Positions 13,709 through 26,480 are shown, counted from the stretch's first letter. The stretch: DNA of 64,000 nt from Engraulis encrasicolus (GCF_034702125.1 NC_085871.1:36669659-36733658); one strand, 5' to 3'. Numbers and translations are program-made. Notes: generated from the sequence alone by a model not told the origin.

Positions 13709-14591
13709 TTAAGTTATCAGGGAAACTTATTGAGATGGGGAAAACTGTAATAACTTCTTATTTCAGCCCCTTGACAGATAAGCCCTGCATGCCATATTAC
13801 TGCACGCATGCACAAACGCCAGAGAGGTTCTCAATTCATCTCAGATCAGAGAATATCAGAGAGCAGAGAAATGCAGTAGACTTTTCCTTCAAAGTCTCCT
13901 CGCAAGGAACAGTATATATCGTACCTGTATTTGCATAATGAAACTTGTTCTCTTAATTGAGACGAACTGATCCTTACATCTCTGTGCTCTGAAACACCTT
14001 AAATAGAGGATTGGCATCACTGGTTGTCTACTACAAGCCCCTTGTAGGTCCCAGCCAAGGACACAGTAGACCTGGGGTGTTGTTCCATATGAGAGTGAAC
14101 TTTTTCATTGGCCTGGGCCCACTGGTATTCCTGTGACACACCAAGTTTCATGTCAAAGTCTTGTCATGCTATGCAATGATCTTGCAGGCCATATAAAATT
14201 ACTTCATGGGTCACAATTGGCCCTGGGTTTGAGTTTGACATCCCTGCAGAATGAAGGCAACTACACAGCTTTGGCTCTGGTATTTGACAACCTCAGGCCA
14301 ATTCACACCAGCGTTAAATCATCATCCAGGTCCCACATCAGAATTACAACTGAGAATCTTGACAGTGGAACAGAGGACATGCTTTGGACTTTGCACTAAC
14401 CTACTGCCCAGCTTAATGTTGATTTATTTGTTCATTCAAATGGCTTGGTTAATTTGTGTTTATTTACTTTTGTCTGTGTTGAATAGGTCATGGATGAAGT
14501 TGCCACAGACGAAGCAATTGAAGACATCACTATTGGAATCTGCTCTGACAGAAGATTGGGCATCCCACCCTTAGGACATTGTCAGTTTTAG

Positions 14592-16652
14592 TGTATGTCT
14601 GTCACACACGTGACACCCAATCGGAAAGGACTCTTTTTTTCAGCAACTAAAAAACAGCAGTTATTTTTGTTTCTTTAAGTGAAATGTACCTTTTTTCTAG
14701 AGATCAATTTGCTTGTATGCACTTCCAGCTCCTTGCTGGTTTAAGAATAGTACTTGAGTGTGCATATGTGTAACCGGTGGTTATCCTGAACTTTTATTCT
14801 GACGGGGTAACGACGCTCCCCTTTTCCTTCCGGTGGGTAGCGTATATCATTCCGGTGGTAACTAGCTAGCAAAGAGGCTATGTTTCTGATGCTGCAGTGT
14901 GTAGCGTGGGGTACACCGCTCTCTCTCTGTGGTTGAGCCATTGTACAGGAAAGGTAGGCGTCCTTCTCGGTTGGTTTATTGCTCTTTTTGGTGCATTGTA
15001 ATGTACTTAGATGTTGGTTACTGACACCATTTAACTTAATTGTAGCCCTGTCCATCGGCGGCTGGCGTGGGGTCGGCTGCTGTTCTGGGATGGTTTGCTG
15101 AGCTGGGCAAACTCAAGGTAAAAGATGCGTTCTGTACGCTTCTCTCGTGTGTGCGAACGTAGTCTCTGTTGTGACTGATGTAGTGTTACTCTATCACAGT
15201 GTCGCTGGTGATGTTCTTCCACTTTGTGTCCTGTGTGGTTGCCTGCTTGCATGCCGCTTCGAGAGAACCAGAGGTAATGCCGGCATTTTCTGTAAGAGTT
15301 TCGACGCTTAGCACTTGACTTGTGTAGGGAGTTGTGTGGGGTGGGAGTGGGGGTGCTCCGCAGGTGTGATGGCGGGACTGGCAGCGTGGTGCCTTTGATA
15401 TCGCGCTGTGGTGTCGTGGTTGCACCTGTGGGAGCGCCCACATTTCCACAATACACAACTCCTGTTGAATCGAGTTATAAATGCCGTGCCTAATGGTAAC
15501 TTTCTCGTTAAATGTACATAGGAGGAGATGGTGCCTTCGACTACACTGATGCAGTGTCACTAGAGAAGGGGGGGCATCACTGTTCTTTTCCCAACCTTTT
15601 GTTTTGTTTTGTCCTATTGTGTGAGTGATTAATCCTGTGCAACCTTTTCATTTTGACGTCCAAGACGAAGGGGCTTGTGTAAGTTTCACTCTAACATCCG
15701 AGACGAAGGGGCTCGTGTAAGTTTCTACTTAGTAACCGCCAGACGGAGCTTGTGTATATGATTAGGGTATGAACACTTAAGTATTACTGGGAGACGTATC
15801 TTAAATCTCAGACTCCTTTTGGAACCTATACTTGCTGTAGGGGGAGACCAAAGACGTGTGTCTAACAGGCTTGTGTGTGTGTGTGGTGACCATTACAAAT
15901 CTTGCCCTTTTGGCAGTTTTTCTTTTTTACAATTTGATTTACTAACTTGTTTGCCGTGATTTTTGTTATTTGGTCTACCTCTCGTGCAACTAGCACATTT
16001 GCACAATTTTGTAGCCTATATTGAGATGACGTGCCTAAGGATACTGTTAAAGTTCATATTCTGATTTGATGTTTGACTGAGCCCGTGAGGCATATTTCCA
16101 GATACAGAGACTCATTACGAAAAGAAAGAAAATAAAAAGAACTCTGAATTGTATGACAGTTGTATCTCTTGTTATTCAGTAACCTGTTGCGGGGAAAGTC
16201 AAATCAAGTGTTTGATGGTTGGGTTCTCTCACCCTAACAAATGAGAGTGGCGTAGTCACTAAACATCTTAAAAACATCTAAAAATATAAAAAATATTACG
16301 GTAAAGAGATAACGCAGGCCACATATGTTTTGTACATACTGTGTTGATTTTGACCCAAACTAAAGACAAACAAAATACCAAGACTAGACTTAAATAAGAC
16401 TGGGTAATAACACAAATGTGGTCCACAAGGAGGACAACCAAATGAATGGTGGACTGCCAGATGCACGCGCACATGCATACAGTATACGCGCATGAACGCA
16501 TACACGCACACCTACAAGTGTGGACTAATGCACTTAGTCAATGAGCTAAAAGAACTGTATGTAGAGTGAATTTTATTTGTGTCCGATGTGTGCACATGGA
16601 TGCTAATCCAGCCAGAGAGCACTTTTTCACAGCAACCAAACAAATTATTTTC
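14592..16652. other. Unassigned region, possibly repeat-derived
   Basis: No protein is recognised. At about 15655-15760 a block reading GACGAAGGGGCTTGTGTAAG recurs three times with divergence (AAGACGAAGG, GAGACGAAGG, AGACGGAGC). Further on are AATAAA-type signals near 16130 and a GAGAGTGGCGTAGTCAC stretch. This would fit part of an old LTR element, but I see neither paired LTRs nor gag/pol remains. Confidence 0.25.
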
Positions 16653-16656
16653 TTAA

Positions 16657-17019
16657 AGGTGCACTGTGTAGGATTGTGACCAGAGTAGGCAACTATGCTG
16701 CACATTGAAACGGTGCTGCCTATTACCAACTGTGTCCTTTTCATGAATATTTACTTAGTAATAAACGAAAATGTGTTAGTATGACCAAAGTTCAGTAAGT
16801 TTACTAAAAATCTGTATTTCTAGAAATTCAAAATGACAGCCAGTGGAGAAGATTCCTCTCTTTCCTCCTCCCCCTTTCATGTATGGAAAGAGCAATTTCC
16901 CCAGTCATAACGACAACTTAAAGTTTGGTGGTGGTAAATATTCATGAAAAATGCAACATTTGTGCATGGGCAGCATGAAATCTCAAAATAAACTACTGAA
17001 AATAATACACAGTGCACCT
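16657..17019 (-). mobile_element. piggyBac-type MITE, copy D (diverged)
   Basis: Flanked by TTAA (16653-16656 and 17020-17023) with ends AGGTGCACTGTG and CACAGTGCACCT. The interior matches copies A-C at reduced identity, including CTTTCATGTATGGAAAG and TGAATATTTA blocks. It is inverted relative to copy A. Confidence 0.7.
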
Positions 17020-17023
17020 TTAA

Positions 17024-17919
17024 AGCGAATTGGACTTTCTTTTTGTTCACAGACTCTGCTCGTTGTATTTCCTGCTCGTTGATTGGTCTAAGAGTAGCAG
17101 TTATTTGTGACTGTCCTTATGTTTTGTATATCTGTGTGCATTTTACATGCGTACAGTGAAAGTCAATACATTTAATCACAGAATTCTTACTCCTTTTTTT
17201 GTTTTTGTTTGCACATGCCTGTACATCAAATTGTGATCTGCAATGCATTTGTATAGCCTAGACCTAATATTTTTAGCATATTTTTTATTTATTTATTTGT
17301 TTTGGGGGGGGGGTGGATTGAGACTAAAGAATCATGTTACTGAAATGTAGCTGTATGCATGATTCCATCACCTTCAATAAACATGAAAAAAATACTTTCA
17401 AACTATGTCAAAGTTTTGTGTTCTTCCAACATATTTTCTGGTTAATGGAATACCAATTAATTGTTTAGGATTAAAGTGATTTCATCACCTCTGATTTAGG
17501 TGAAAAAAACATTTTGTGACAATTTAAAAAAATCACATTGTTCCAACACATTTTTATGAGGCTGGAACATGAATAAGTTGTGTTAGGTTTAGGTGATCCA
17601 ATCACCTCCGTTTAAGGTGATAAAATCACTTAAACCTTACACAATAAATATAGGGGAAGAAATCATGTTGACCTTACACAATTGGATTGTGTGGGACCGA
17701 TGTACACATTAAAATCATGTAGATCCAACGAATATTTTCTTTCAGTGTGGCACGCCGGTTATTGATCAAGAGTGCATCCAGATGTAAGTGCTGTAGTCCT
17801 TACACTGTGCACTACACTACTTCTGTGTTCCCTAATAACTTAAGCTATAATAAGATGACATTGTCACTATGCACAGGAGAGCCACAGTGGGCCTGCAGAC
17901 AGCAGAAAGGGAAAAGGGG
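17024..17919. other. Intergenic DNA with short palindromes
   Basis: No gene is recognised. Around 17580-17640, GTTAGGTTTAGGTGAT and ATCACTTAAACCTTAC form an imperfect inverted repeat, suggesting a small decayed MITE. At 17746-17782 a 37-nt block sits between an acceptor-like TTTTCTTTCAG and a donor-like GTAAGT. Confidence 0.35.
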
Positions 17920-18060
17920 GGGCCAGTTGTCCCGGTCCCAGGGAGATGGGGGCCCCCGAATTGAGACACCATTACATTACCAGTATGAATTGAAAGCGGG
18001 GGCCATTTCAGATGATTTTGTCCTGTGCCCTGCCAAAGCTGTCGGCTGCCCTGCTTGCAG
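17920..18060 (+). repeat. Dispersed 'G' repeat copy
   Basis: One of about a dozen copies of a roughly 150-bp repeat. The consensus reads a CAGTTGTCCCGG block, GGCCCAGAATTGGGTCCCC, a CATTACATTGTATGTATTGG block, CCTTTCAGATGATTTTGTCC and AAAGCTGTCAGCGGCCCTG. This copy is fairly complete. Its class is unknown to me. Confidence 0.6.
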
Positions 18061-20511
18061 AAATACCTCTCTTAAGAGGTTCTGTGCAGAGGTGGACATT
18101 CTGTGTAATAGACCTGCCATGGCTGCTCCAGCCAGTTGACTTTTAATGAGAACAGTTCTTCAGTTTGTCTGATAGGGTTGGGAGAGAAATCAGAGTTTAA
18201 CCCATTGGTGCCTAAAACATCCGCAAACTGGAAACGCACTCAGAGAGTGTAGACCTCCACCAAGGAAGCTGTTTGATAGGCTAACATTTGACTATGTTAC
18301 ACCCTAATTTTTTGCACTGTCTGACTTTTTTTGTGAGGTCAGAAACTGGATGCCAAAGTTCAACCTATTCCGTATTGGTAAAGAATCTTTTAAACATGGA
18401 TCCAAATTGTGATTCGGATCACCACCAAAATTGCTGTTTACACATATCTGGATATTTTTAAATGCGGATATTTTTTTCCCGTTTACGTGTAAACATAACT
18501 TGTGGAATAAAAATTCCATTGTAACAGGTGCGTTTTAGCCCCTGAAATGGGATATTTTTAAAGACGGATTTTTGATATAAAGATTTTAAATATCTGTTTA
18601 TGTGTAACCAGAAGGCCGAAATGTGTTTTCAACAAAATCCACATACGTGCAAACAGCTTTTTAATCACTTGTTCCTTTTGTCACTTCCCAAAGTGTCAGG
18701 AAGCTAAATTTTTGACCTTCTAAACTACTTCTTTAGAGTCAAAATCCAATAGGCCTTGGCCATGGCACATCTAAGGCACTGCATTGTTACACCATTCTAT
18801 TCTGACCTGAGGTCATGTCCCAACCCTCTCTCTCCCAGTCATTTCCTTTCCATTTTCTCAGCCGTCCTAACATAATAAAGGAAAATAATCCAAAAATACT
18901 TTGAAAAAGTATGTGAGAGCCTTTCTCAATGAACTTCCTTTTTTGTGTTGTGCTAAGTCCTCTCTCAAGACTAACCAGACTTTTAAGGACAGACACAGAG
19001 GGGGCAGAATTGAGTCCTCACATTATATTGAGTGGGGGTCTTTGTGATGACTTTCCCAGGCTCGGTCAAAGCTGTCAGCAGCTTTGCACGCAATACCTTC
19101 ATGCGTACAGTGCCCTTTGCAACTGCTACAATATCCTCACCTACAGTGATTCAGCTAATGTTGCTTTGTGATTGAGCTATATAATGTTGCCCTAGTGTTG
19201 CTTGTCTCCCTGGGCTTAATTAAAAGGTCTGTCTTGTTACTGTATGTAGAAAGGATCCTGAACATTCATGTCCCATCACTGTAGGTGAAGAAAATAACTT
19301 TTATGAGCTATTACCTTTTCAATATCTTACAAAGGTAGCTGGCAGTAAAAAGACTGCAATTTTCCTCATCGTGATTGTTCAACCTGAATCATACTCTTTA
19401 ACATGATGATTCACAGTTTCAATGGGTCAGTGCAGAAACAGGGCACCATATGCACCATTTGGCCGAGCCTGGGACAATAACAAGATTTCCGCAGTACTCC
19501 TGTAGTTCATTATCTGGTGGTCCATGGGAGAGGTCAAGAACATGTACAGTATGTATAGGTATATGTTTGAAGATGAAGACATGTACAGTATATAATAGAC
19601 ATGCTCTTCCTTGAACATGTAGCCAACATACAGTACTGTATACTGTACCTTAAAATGCAGGCAAAGGAATTGGCAAGGCAAAGGAAACGGCATCAAAACT
19701 CAAAACACAATATTAAAAATGAAGTCAAGGGCTTGCATGGCTTTTTTTGCAATTATATATTTAATCAGATTTTTTGCAGAAGATAAAGAAAGGGGAAAAA
19801 GCAATACACATACAGAGAACAAAACAAAACAAACAGCCCTGGGTGAGTATGAAAAATAGCTGTACAGTTGTGCATCACAAATATCGTTATATTCACATAA
19901 AGAAAAAAGAGGTGAACGGTACGCTCATTCTTGACTGCAGTCATTATCATCCTGGGTAAGGTGGTCTGGGATGGGCTGCCAGATCCTGTAGATTCTACAG
20001 TGTAGAATATTATCAGTCTGTTTGACAAGTCTCCAGAGCTAATACTCCTGTCCACATGGCTTATTTTGATGTAGACAAAATAAATAATAGTCAAAAAACC
20101 ATTTTTTGTTATGTCTATAATTTTGTCTGATTGAGGCACACATGGATTTTGTTCACAGTAGTGTGCAATTACTGTAAATTTGAAGCGGATGCATTTAAAT
20201 AAGTGTTTCAAAGAGGGGACCCAACAAAGACAGGGGGAATAACAACTTGTAAGCACCTACTTGGAAAATCAATTGAGAAATAATTCCCCAGTCTTGTCCC
20301 CCAGTCTTTATCTGCATTCATTGTTGGACACTTGGCTTTCACTCGTAGATACTAATAATGACACCACAAACCAAATGACCAACATTAATCAAGATCTTTG
20401 GCCTCCAGGCAACTCATGTTTACTGTAGCAGCTCTAGCATAGGGTTATATAGGATGTGTGGGGGGGGGGTTATAGGCCCTATATGACTTAGGGACAGAGA
20501 AACAAACAGAA
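18061..20511. other. Intergenic DNA, little recognised
   Basis: No gene is recognised. A fragment of the G repeat lies at about 19010-19085 (GAATTGAGTCC and CAAAGCTGTCAGCAG). The rest is AT-rich with no structure I can support. Confidence 0.4.
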
Positions 20512-20765
20512 AGACACAGGCAAGCAGGCTGACAGGCTAGCAGGCTGGCAGGCAGAGAGACAGACAGGCAGGCTGATAGGCTAGCAGGTTGGCAGGCAGA
20601 GAGACAGGCAGGCAGGCAGGCAGGCAGACAGGCAGAGAGACAGACAGGCAGGCTTGCAGGCAGGCAGAGAGACAGGCAGGCAGGCAGGCAGACAGGCAGA
20701 GAGACAGACAGGCAGGCTGGCAGGCAGGCAGAGAGACAGGCAGGCAGGCAGGCAGGCAGGCATAC
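20512..20765. repeat. (CAGG/CAGA)n minisatellite
   Basis: An array of CAGG and CAGA tetramers with a higher-order pattern: GGCAGAGAGACAG recurs roughly every 50-70 bp. Frames on both strands give long Ala/Cys/Leu or Gly/Arg/Gln runs and are artefacts. Confidence 0.93.
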
Positions 20766-21161
20766 AGACATCTCCCTCCACATATGAGGAGTTTCGTTAC
20801 AAAACGGTATATATCCATTTTGAAGAATGTTGGGAAATTGACATTTTTGTATTGGGCATTCCATTGCATTGCATTGCAAAACACATTTTATATAGGTTTA
20901 AAAATTATGTTCTCAAAATATTTGAAAGGCAAGAATTCACACATAGGTGATGGGACTTCTGAACTGTCATTTCCAATAATAAAATATGGTGGATATCGTT
21001 TTGCAACGAAACTCTTCATACTCTCCCACCTGTGGGGTTAATGACCTCTTAACCCAGCGTGTCTCCAATAGCTTGGTTGCAAATATTGCTTTTCACAGCA
21101 CAACTGCACATTTGCAAAATGCTTGTCATTTCCCATGCTGATTTGTCTGACTTGATATCAT

Positions 21162-21266
21162 AGAGACAAAGAAGCTCCCGTACACTGTTCACATTTGCAG
21201 TTTTTTTTACTTGCAACGTTTCGTGTGTGAAAAATGTGAACATTGTGCGGGAGCTTCTTTGTCTCT
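21162..21266. mobile_element. Foldback with PLE-like core
   Basis: Arms 21162-21196 and 21232-21266 are inverted copies containing GACAAAGAAGCTCCCG. The loop has TTGCAACGTTTCGTGTGTG, recalling the GTTTCG block of PLE termini. The sequence after the right arm (ACGTTGGTGACCCAG, then CACTCCTACGCACCTGGCT) also looks like a PLE end. Confidence 0.5.
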
Positions 21267-21427
21267 AACGTTGGTGACCCAGTGGATCCACTCCTACGCA
21301 CCTGGCTAAAGGAGGTGTGCAAGAATTCTTAAAAATAGTTCTGACTTGATATCGACATTTCAAACAATTGACAGAATATCATAGTTCAGCACTACACAGT
21401 GAAAGGCTGAAAAGAATTTCCTTTTCT

Positions 21428-21568
21428 CAGAAATGCCTGTAATGTACGCCGTACCTCCTGTGGCATGCTGCAATACTATGACATAACACAGGGCCTTCAG
21501 TAATGCACTACGACTTAGTCATTGCCATTCTGGTAACAGCAAATGTATAACGCTGTGTCTTAACGGGT
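21428..21568 (-). repeat. Dispersed repeat, copy 1
   Basis: This is the reverse complement of 49447-49605. Both contain GACACAGCGTTATACATTTG, TTACCAGAATGGCAATGAC and a TGCCAC(T/A)GGAGGTA block in the same order. The family is unknown. Confidence 0.7.
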
Positions 21569-22894
21569 TTAGTCTGCTTCATCATGATTGTATACATAGA
21601 GTAGACCAATGGCTGTATATAATGGGCAGTCAAACCTGTGGGCTTGAAAGCAATGATGAAGGAGTCAGACTCTTCACAGTATGTGTCTATTCGTGAAAAT
21701 GCTGTGAATATGTTCTGGCATTGGGTTCCTTTTTCTAGTACATTTTTCTGTCTCTAATGGGTTTTCATCTTTCACCACCATTTACCATATAATTTAATCT
21801 AATCTAATTTTATGGAGAGCAGTGAAGATGACAGTGTGACTACATGCAATGTGTTCAGCATTCTAAAATAAATTTTTTTAAAATGATTGGCTTCGTGTTT
21901 TGAATGGTTATTCTTAGTTACCTCGACATGTTTCATATAAACACTTAAGGAATAAGAGAGCATCGGTTTTGAGCTATTAGAGTATGGCAGCCACTCTGAC
22001 ATTTCAAAGCTCTGTGTGTGCAGGTCTGGAAGGATCTAGATGAGATTTTGCGGAATCTGAAAAGTGTAGCTGCAGCTTCAGATGCCCTTTTCAAGTCAAA
22101 CAAAGCAAAACAATTAAAATGTTGCTGCGCACGTGACCATGGCCGTAACTACCATTGAGGACACAGAGGTCATGTCCTCAGTATTTTTTTTTCAGTAATG
22201 TAAAATGTATCTATTGATGATAACCGATATATAATCAACAATGATAAATTCAGTCTATATACGCCATGCCCATTTATCCTCAAGGCAGTGATTCATGAAA
22301 ACAAAATTAAGAGTTTGACTGAAGTGTTTGAAGCATTCTAAATGTACAGTATGCAGTACAACACACAGTATTTGACCCCGGTATTTTTGAAAATGTCTCG
22401 TTACAGCCCTGCACGTGACTACTCTTTATGAAATCAAGTTTCAGCTAGTGAATGAGAGCAGACTAGAGTGGTGAGGCCGGTCTGTGTGATCTCTCTGAAA
22501 GGGCCAGCACTCCTGCTCAGCACTGACATCGACACAATGTGGACTACAGGTATGTAAAATGGAGGTAACAATCAGAAGACTGAAAAGATGACATGGCATT
22601 GGCGATAGTTTTGTGTTCTTTGACATATTCAAGTAGGCCTAGTAGGCCTACTGTATGTCAGTATGTGTAATGTGTGTGTCGAGAGAGTGATCGTTCACCA
22701 TTTAAAGACTTACTTAAACAGCAACAGCTGACTCGAGAAAGTGAAGTATTAAATAAAATGGTGACTAATTAACTTATGAAACTTGCCAATGTTGTCATTG
22801 TTTCTGACTATGCAGCACATAGGCTACTTTTTATCTCAAAATACGTTTTATGTAAACTTATTCTTCTTAATGTGTTTTTTGTACATTTATTTTC
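21569..22894. other. Intergenic DNA, nothing firm
   Basis: No coding homology. A donor-like ACTACAG|GTATGT near 22552 follows a short GC-richer block with an ATG, but nothing else supports an exon. Confidence 0.4.
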
Positions 22895-23030
22895 CTTTTT
22901 GTCTATGTGTTTGTCTGTGTCTGTAACTATATGTATGCTGCCATTTTGACCAGGACTCCCTGGCAGAAGAGACTGTAGTCTCAATGGGACAATCCTGGCT
23001 AAATAAAGGATAAATGAAAACAATAGCCTC
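22895..23030 (+). mobile_element. 3' tail of a LINE-like element
   Basis: CAGGACTCCCTGGCAGAAGA, TCTCAATGGGACAATCCTGG and CTAAATAAAGG match, from memory, the common 3' terminus of vertebrate LINE-derived repeats ('ctcaatgggacttcctggttaaataaagg'). Only the tail is present. Confidence 0.5.
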
Positions 23031-23414
23031 TTTAAAATAAGTAACATGCTGCAGGAGGTCCATGTTCCATGCATTTATTCTAAATGCCCAAAGCAACCAG
23101 TTAACCGCCATCTGTGGCGACAGAGCGTTATTTCCTATCTTAGGGCACACATGATAAATGTGCCGACAAACAACTTTTTCACGGTTAGAGCACAGGAGCG
23201 CTGTCTGCCGGTGGCAAGGGAAATGACTTAACATCCCAGCAAATCACCTCAACCATGACCAAATCAATAGGGGCTTTGCCGGTCGGCGTTTGATTTTGTT
23301 TTCGGAGAGATCACTGCCAAGCGCTGGTTCCAATCCCCCTCTGTCTGCCATATGCGCAGGCACTCTTCTTTCATGAGTGTTTCTTTGGCAACCGGAGAGG
23401 GCCGCTCTGTGCCG

Positions 23415-23416
<2 letters not shown>

Positions 23417-23468
<52 letters not shown>
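23417..23468. repeat. (GA)n(GACA)n microsatellite
   Basis: A short GA run followed by perfect GACA tetramers. Confidence 0.93.
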
Positions 23469-23469
<1 letters not shown>

Positions 23470-24092
23470 CAACAGACCGACAGAGAAAGTCCTCTGTCAA
23501 ATTGTGACTTGTTCTAAATCTGGAAGGAACCACAGATCAAGCATTTCCAAGCTTTGTCAAGCTTGTATGGAGAGGATGGAAAAAAACGTGAGAATTGAGA
23601 AAACAAGGTTGTATGGTAGTGTGCGCATTACGTATGAAAAATGCAGTGATAATTCAACTGGGAATATCTAATTGGTGTTAGTCTTAAATTCAACTCTTTT
23701 GAGTTTGGAATGAAAGCAAAACACTGTTTTTTTGCAGTTAGTTTTAATATGTCCACTGCGATACAGTAGTGCTATTTCCATTGCAGTCCCACTTCAAAGT
23801 TTTAAACATCAGGGCTTTCAAGCTAAATATAATGTTAAATAAGACAACACACGTCACGCCAAGACATATTAAGAAATGATTTAGAACCTGCAAAGCTATG
23901 CCCTGGCGACTCTCGCATTTTGTGGATATTGCACAACCTAATAGGCTATCTCCTGGAGGACTCCAAATCCTCCTGCTACACTTGCTCAGAAAAAGAGCTT
24001 GTTCAGGTAGGCCTACATTCTGAGTTCCCCCTGGCAAGGGAACTCCACCCACTTTGTCGGGACACAATCAACTTTGAGCATCTCCAACAGTC

Positions 24093-24508
24093 ATAGAGCT
24101 TGAAAGTGACGTCACTTCCCCTAAATCATGGGACCTCAATGGCGTTTTTAGTCGAAAATCGTAGCATGTAATCCAATGGCAGTATTAAAATGATATTTCG
24201 ATCCCCTTCGAGTTGTGCCACGAGCTCCACACATGTTGTTTCTGATATTTTTGTAAATTTTTTCGTACGAACCCCTAAACTTTTTAGAAAGCTGTGTTTC
24301 TTCACATTTTTCATGCAGACGGCCTCGGAACAAAACATTGATACTTCTGCATGAATAATCTTTATCTAGCCTCTTAAACAGCATATTTGTAGTCCAGCAC
24401 ATGTAATGACTGAGATCGGAAGATATTTACTCCCTATCATGTTGTTAGATGGTCAGCTTAGGTCCCGTGAAATGCAGAACTAAGGGGCAGGACTTTCAAG
24501 CTCTATAG
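24093..24508. mobile_element. MITE of about 415 bp
   Basis: The ends TAGAGCTTGAAAGT and ACTTTCAAGCTCTA are inverted copies. The interior shows no coding frame with recognisable homology. Confidence 0.55.
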
Positions 24509-24774
24509 AGGCGTGTTCAAGGCAATGACGTGGTTTAAGCAGACACGTTCTATTGGGACTAAGAAAATATTTGGTTTAAACTTTGACTCAGCCTTTTCTG
24601 CCCTCGACCAGTAGCAAACCAAGGGAGGTGGGTCAAAAGTGCCATTTCAGAATTATGTTATGCTCTTGGTCAGACCAAGTCTCGAAGAGATTTGAAAGTC
24701 ATGATAATGAGGCTAGGTACCATGGGTGAGTTGCATACTGACTTTTAGATCGGAATTAAGACGCCATGGCAAAA

Positions 24775-24960
24775 AAGCGCCCTTGTCCTTTAACACTTAA
24801 AAGCCAAGTCCAGTTAAAAGTGTTAAGTCCAGGGATGGCACTTCATGCTGGCATTTACACCTGACTTGGACTTCCCCCGCCTACCTGTCAATGTTGGAAA
24901 TCAAACTTGCAACCTACACAGACGATTCCTAACCGCTTGGCTATGGCAGTCGTTGAGAAC
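24775..24960 (-). mobile_element. tRNA-derived SINE
   Basis: On the - strand it starts near TAGCCAAGCGGTTAGG (A-box-like) and has a B-box-like GGTTGCAAGTTTGATTTCC about 30 bp later, then a tRNA-unrelated body. The 202-aa open frame starting at 24907 on the + strand begins in this SINE and is not a gene. Confidence 0.6.
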
Positions 24961-25284
24961 ACTGCTGTTTTGACTGTGGAAAAGCCCAGTAATGACAGAA
25001 CCGTGTGTTCATGTGTAATGATACTCATTAGGCTATACCTTGAGGAGGACCCACTGCTATTCTTGATAGTCTGCACAGTGTCAGCAACTGAAGCTAGGCA
25101 TTCAGCTTCAGTACATTTTAAGTTCATCAAAGCAATGATGAAGGTAGGCTACTATAATTGTAGGATCAGTCTGAATGGTGTTCATTTCCACAGTTCTCTT
25201 GTCATCTCCAAAAGATTATTATTTTGTTCAGAGAGCCTCTGCTTTCAACATCACAACACAGCATTGCCAAATTCTAACAGTGTT

Positions 25285-25430
25285 GGGAGGGAGTGCGGTG
25301 GGCTAAGGCGCCATACAGGGGGTTTATGTCTGGCACAAAGGTGTTTCTGGATCCTTCGCATACTCCAACCATCTTCACTGTCTCAAATGAAGGCATATAG
25401 AGCAACCAAAAATCGTAGAAAAAGAAAAGA
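25285..25430 (+). mobile_element. SINE fragment, tRNA-like head
   Basis: GTGCGGTGGGCTAAGGCGCC resembles the A-box region of fish tRNA-derived SINEs. The B box is not clear. It is followed by AAAGAAAAGAAA A-rich sequence. Confidence 0.35.
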
Positions 25431-26199
25431 AATACAGCAGTGTAGCAATCCAGTTCTTGCCTTACTAATACACCACCTCTATGTTCCAGCCATGCTGCTT
25501 TGTGTCTGGACATGAGAGTTTCTGAAGCCCTGAATTAATATTAAAGTATTAAATGCATTTATTAAAAATGGTCCGTTCTATCCTGGGGAACATTGCTGAT
25601 AATAAGCGGGCAATAAGATATGAGGGAGGTGGGCAAATATGGCGTCTAATGTGATTTCACCAGAAAACACGTCATGTCCCATAACATCTGATGAGACAAA
25701 ATTTGAGCTAATGTGCTTTGGCCTCTCTCTCTCTCTCTCTCCGAAGCGAAAGGGGAATATCGAATCTCTCATTAATGCAGTCTAGAGTTTAGATAATTAA
25801 ATATGTCTGATGAGAGGCTGGCTGAGAGGGAGCGAAGCTTCTCTAACACTTTTTTTTGGTGGGGGAGTAGTATTTCATCACACAAACCTTTCGCTGTCCA
25901 TGTGTTCAGCAAATTTATTGATGAGACCATAGAAATTACCCGAGACAAAAAGCGTTCAAAAGATCATGTACCTTGTCTGAGGCTTTCTTTGCTATTGATT
26001 AAACCAACAACCCGTCACACTGCTTGAACGCTATTAACTTAACGGTTTGTCCTCAGAGGACTTACAGTATGCAGTGTTATACAGTGGTGAGCACTGAATA
26101 AATTGATGTTATTGCAACTATGAGTATATCCCTTAAATGCAGAAATGGGGAAAAGTAAAAAGATTATAGGGGAAAAGTAAATACATTTATTAACCATAC

Positions 26200-26480
26200 A
26201 TATGAACACTATAATAATAATAATAATTGTATTTGTATAGCACTGTGTCATACAAGGCATGTAACTCAAAGTGCTTAACAAATGGGAAAAAAACATTGTT
26301 AGAGATGGATTTAAAAGGAGAGGTATAGAGGAGAGGCAGAAATAGCAGGAAGGCAGAGGAAGAAGAGATAGACAGAGATTGTAGAGTCATCAACGTAGGT
26401 TAGGACCAGGATTCTTAGATGCGTGAGGTCCATAGTGGCTGGGCCTATCATAAGTCATAGATAGTCACACAGAGATTGGG
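26200..26480 (+). repeat. Dispersed repeat fragment after (TAA)n
   Basis: A short (TAA)n is followed by TTGTATAGCACTGTGTCATA and ACTCAAAGTGCTTAACAAAT, a block I recall as widespread in fish genomes, then an A/G-rich stretch and a CATAGTGGCTGGGCC block. No coding is seen. The intervals 25431-26199 and 26481-26975 hold nothing else I can name. Confidence 0.4.

Larger units (their letters stand above)
11414..14591 (+). pseudogene. SAMD3-like family relic with tandemly duplicated exons
   Basis: Exon-like blocks with AG/GT borders lie at 11414-11444, 11638-11708, about 12485-12520 and 12664-12732, with a terminal block 14487-14591. Joined in frame, the first two read ALFEVCK then ISAEFKRITTVPLQ. 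The second pair reads PALFKVCK and ISAELKRITTVPLQ and ends in a third PALFQVHK. The last block contains DEAIEDITIGI. From memory this recalls fish sterile-alpha-motif SAMD3-like proteins, where 'W-P-ALF' precedes 'I-EF-RI-T--L'. The SAM domain and most of the body are missing and a TAG precedes PALFKVCK, so I call it a relic. It could be a lncRNA. The homology is recalled, not searched. Confidence 0.35.

Noticed and set aside
14592..16652. Solo LTR of an endogenous retrovirus or LTR element
   Set aside because: The AATAAA-type signal and GTGGCGTAGTC stretch are suggestive, but there is no second LTR, no clear TG..CA boundary with target duplication, and no gag or pol remains.
20512..20765. 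CRISPR-like regularly spaced repeats
   Set aside because: This is a tetranucleotide minisatellite in a vertebrate genome with no unique spacers.
20445..21041. Cys/Leu/Ala-rich or Gly/Arg/Gln-rich frames on both strands
   Set aside because: Both are readings of the CAGG/CAGA minisatellite.
24907..25515. 202-aa open frame on the + strand
   Set aside because: It begins inside a tRNA-derived SINE and runs through another SINE fragment, with no recognisable domain and no splice or promoter context.
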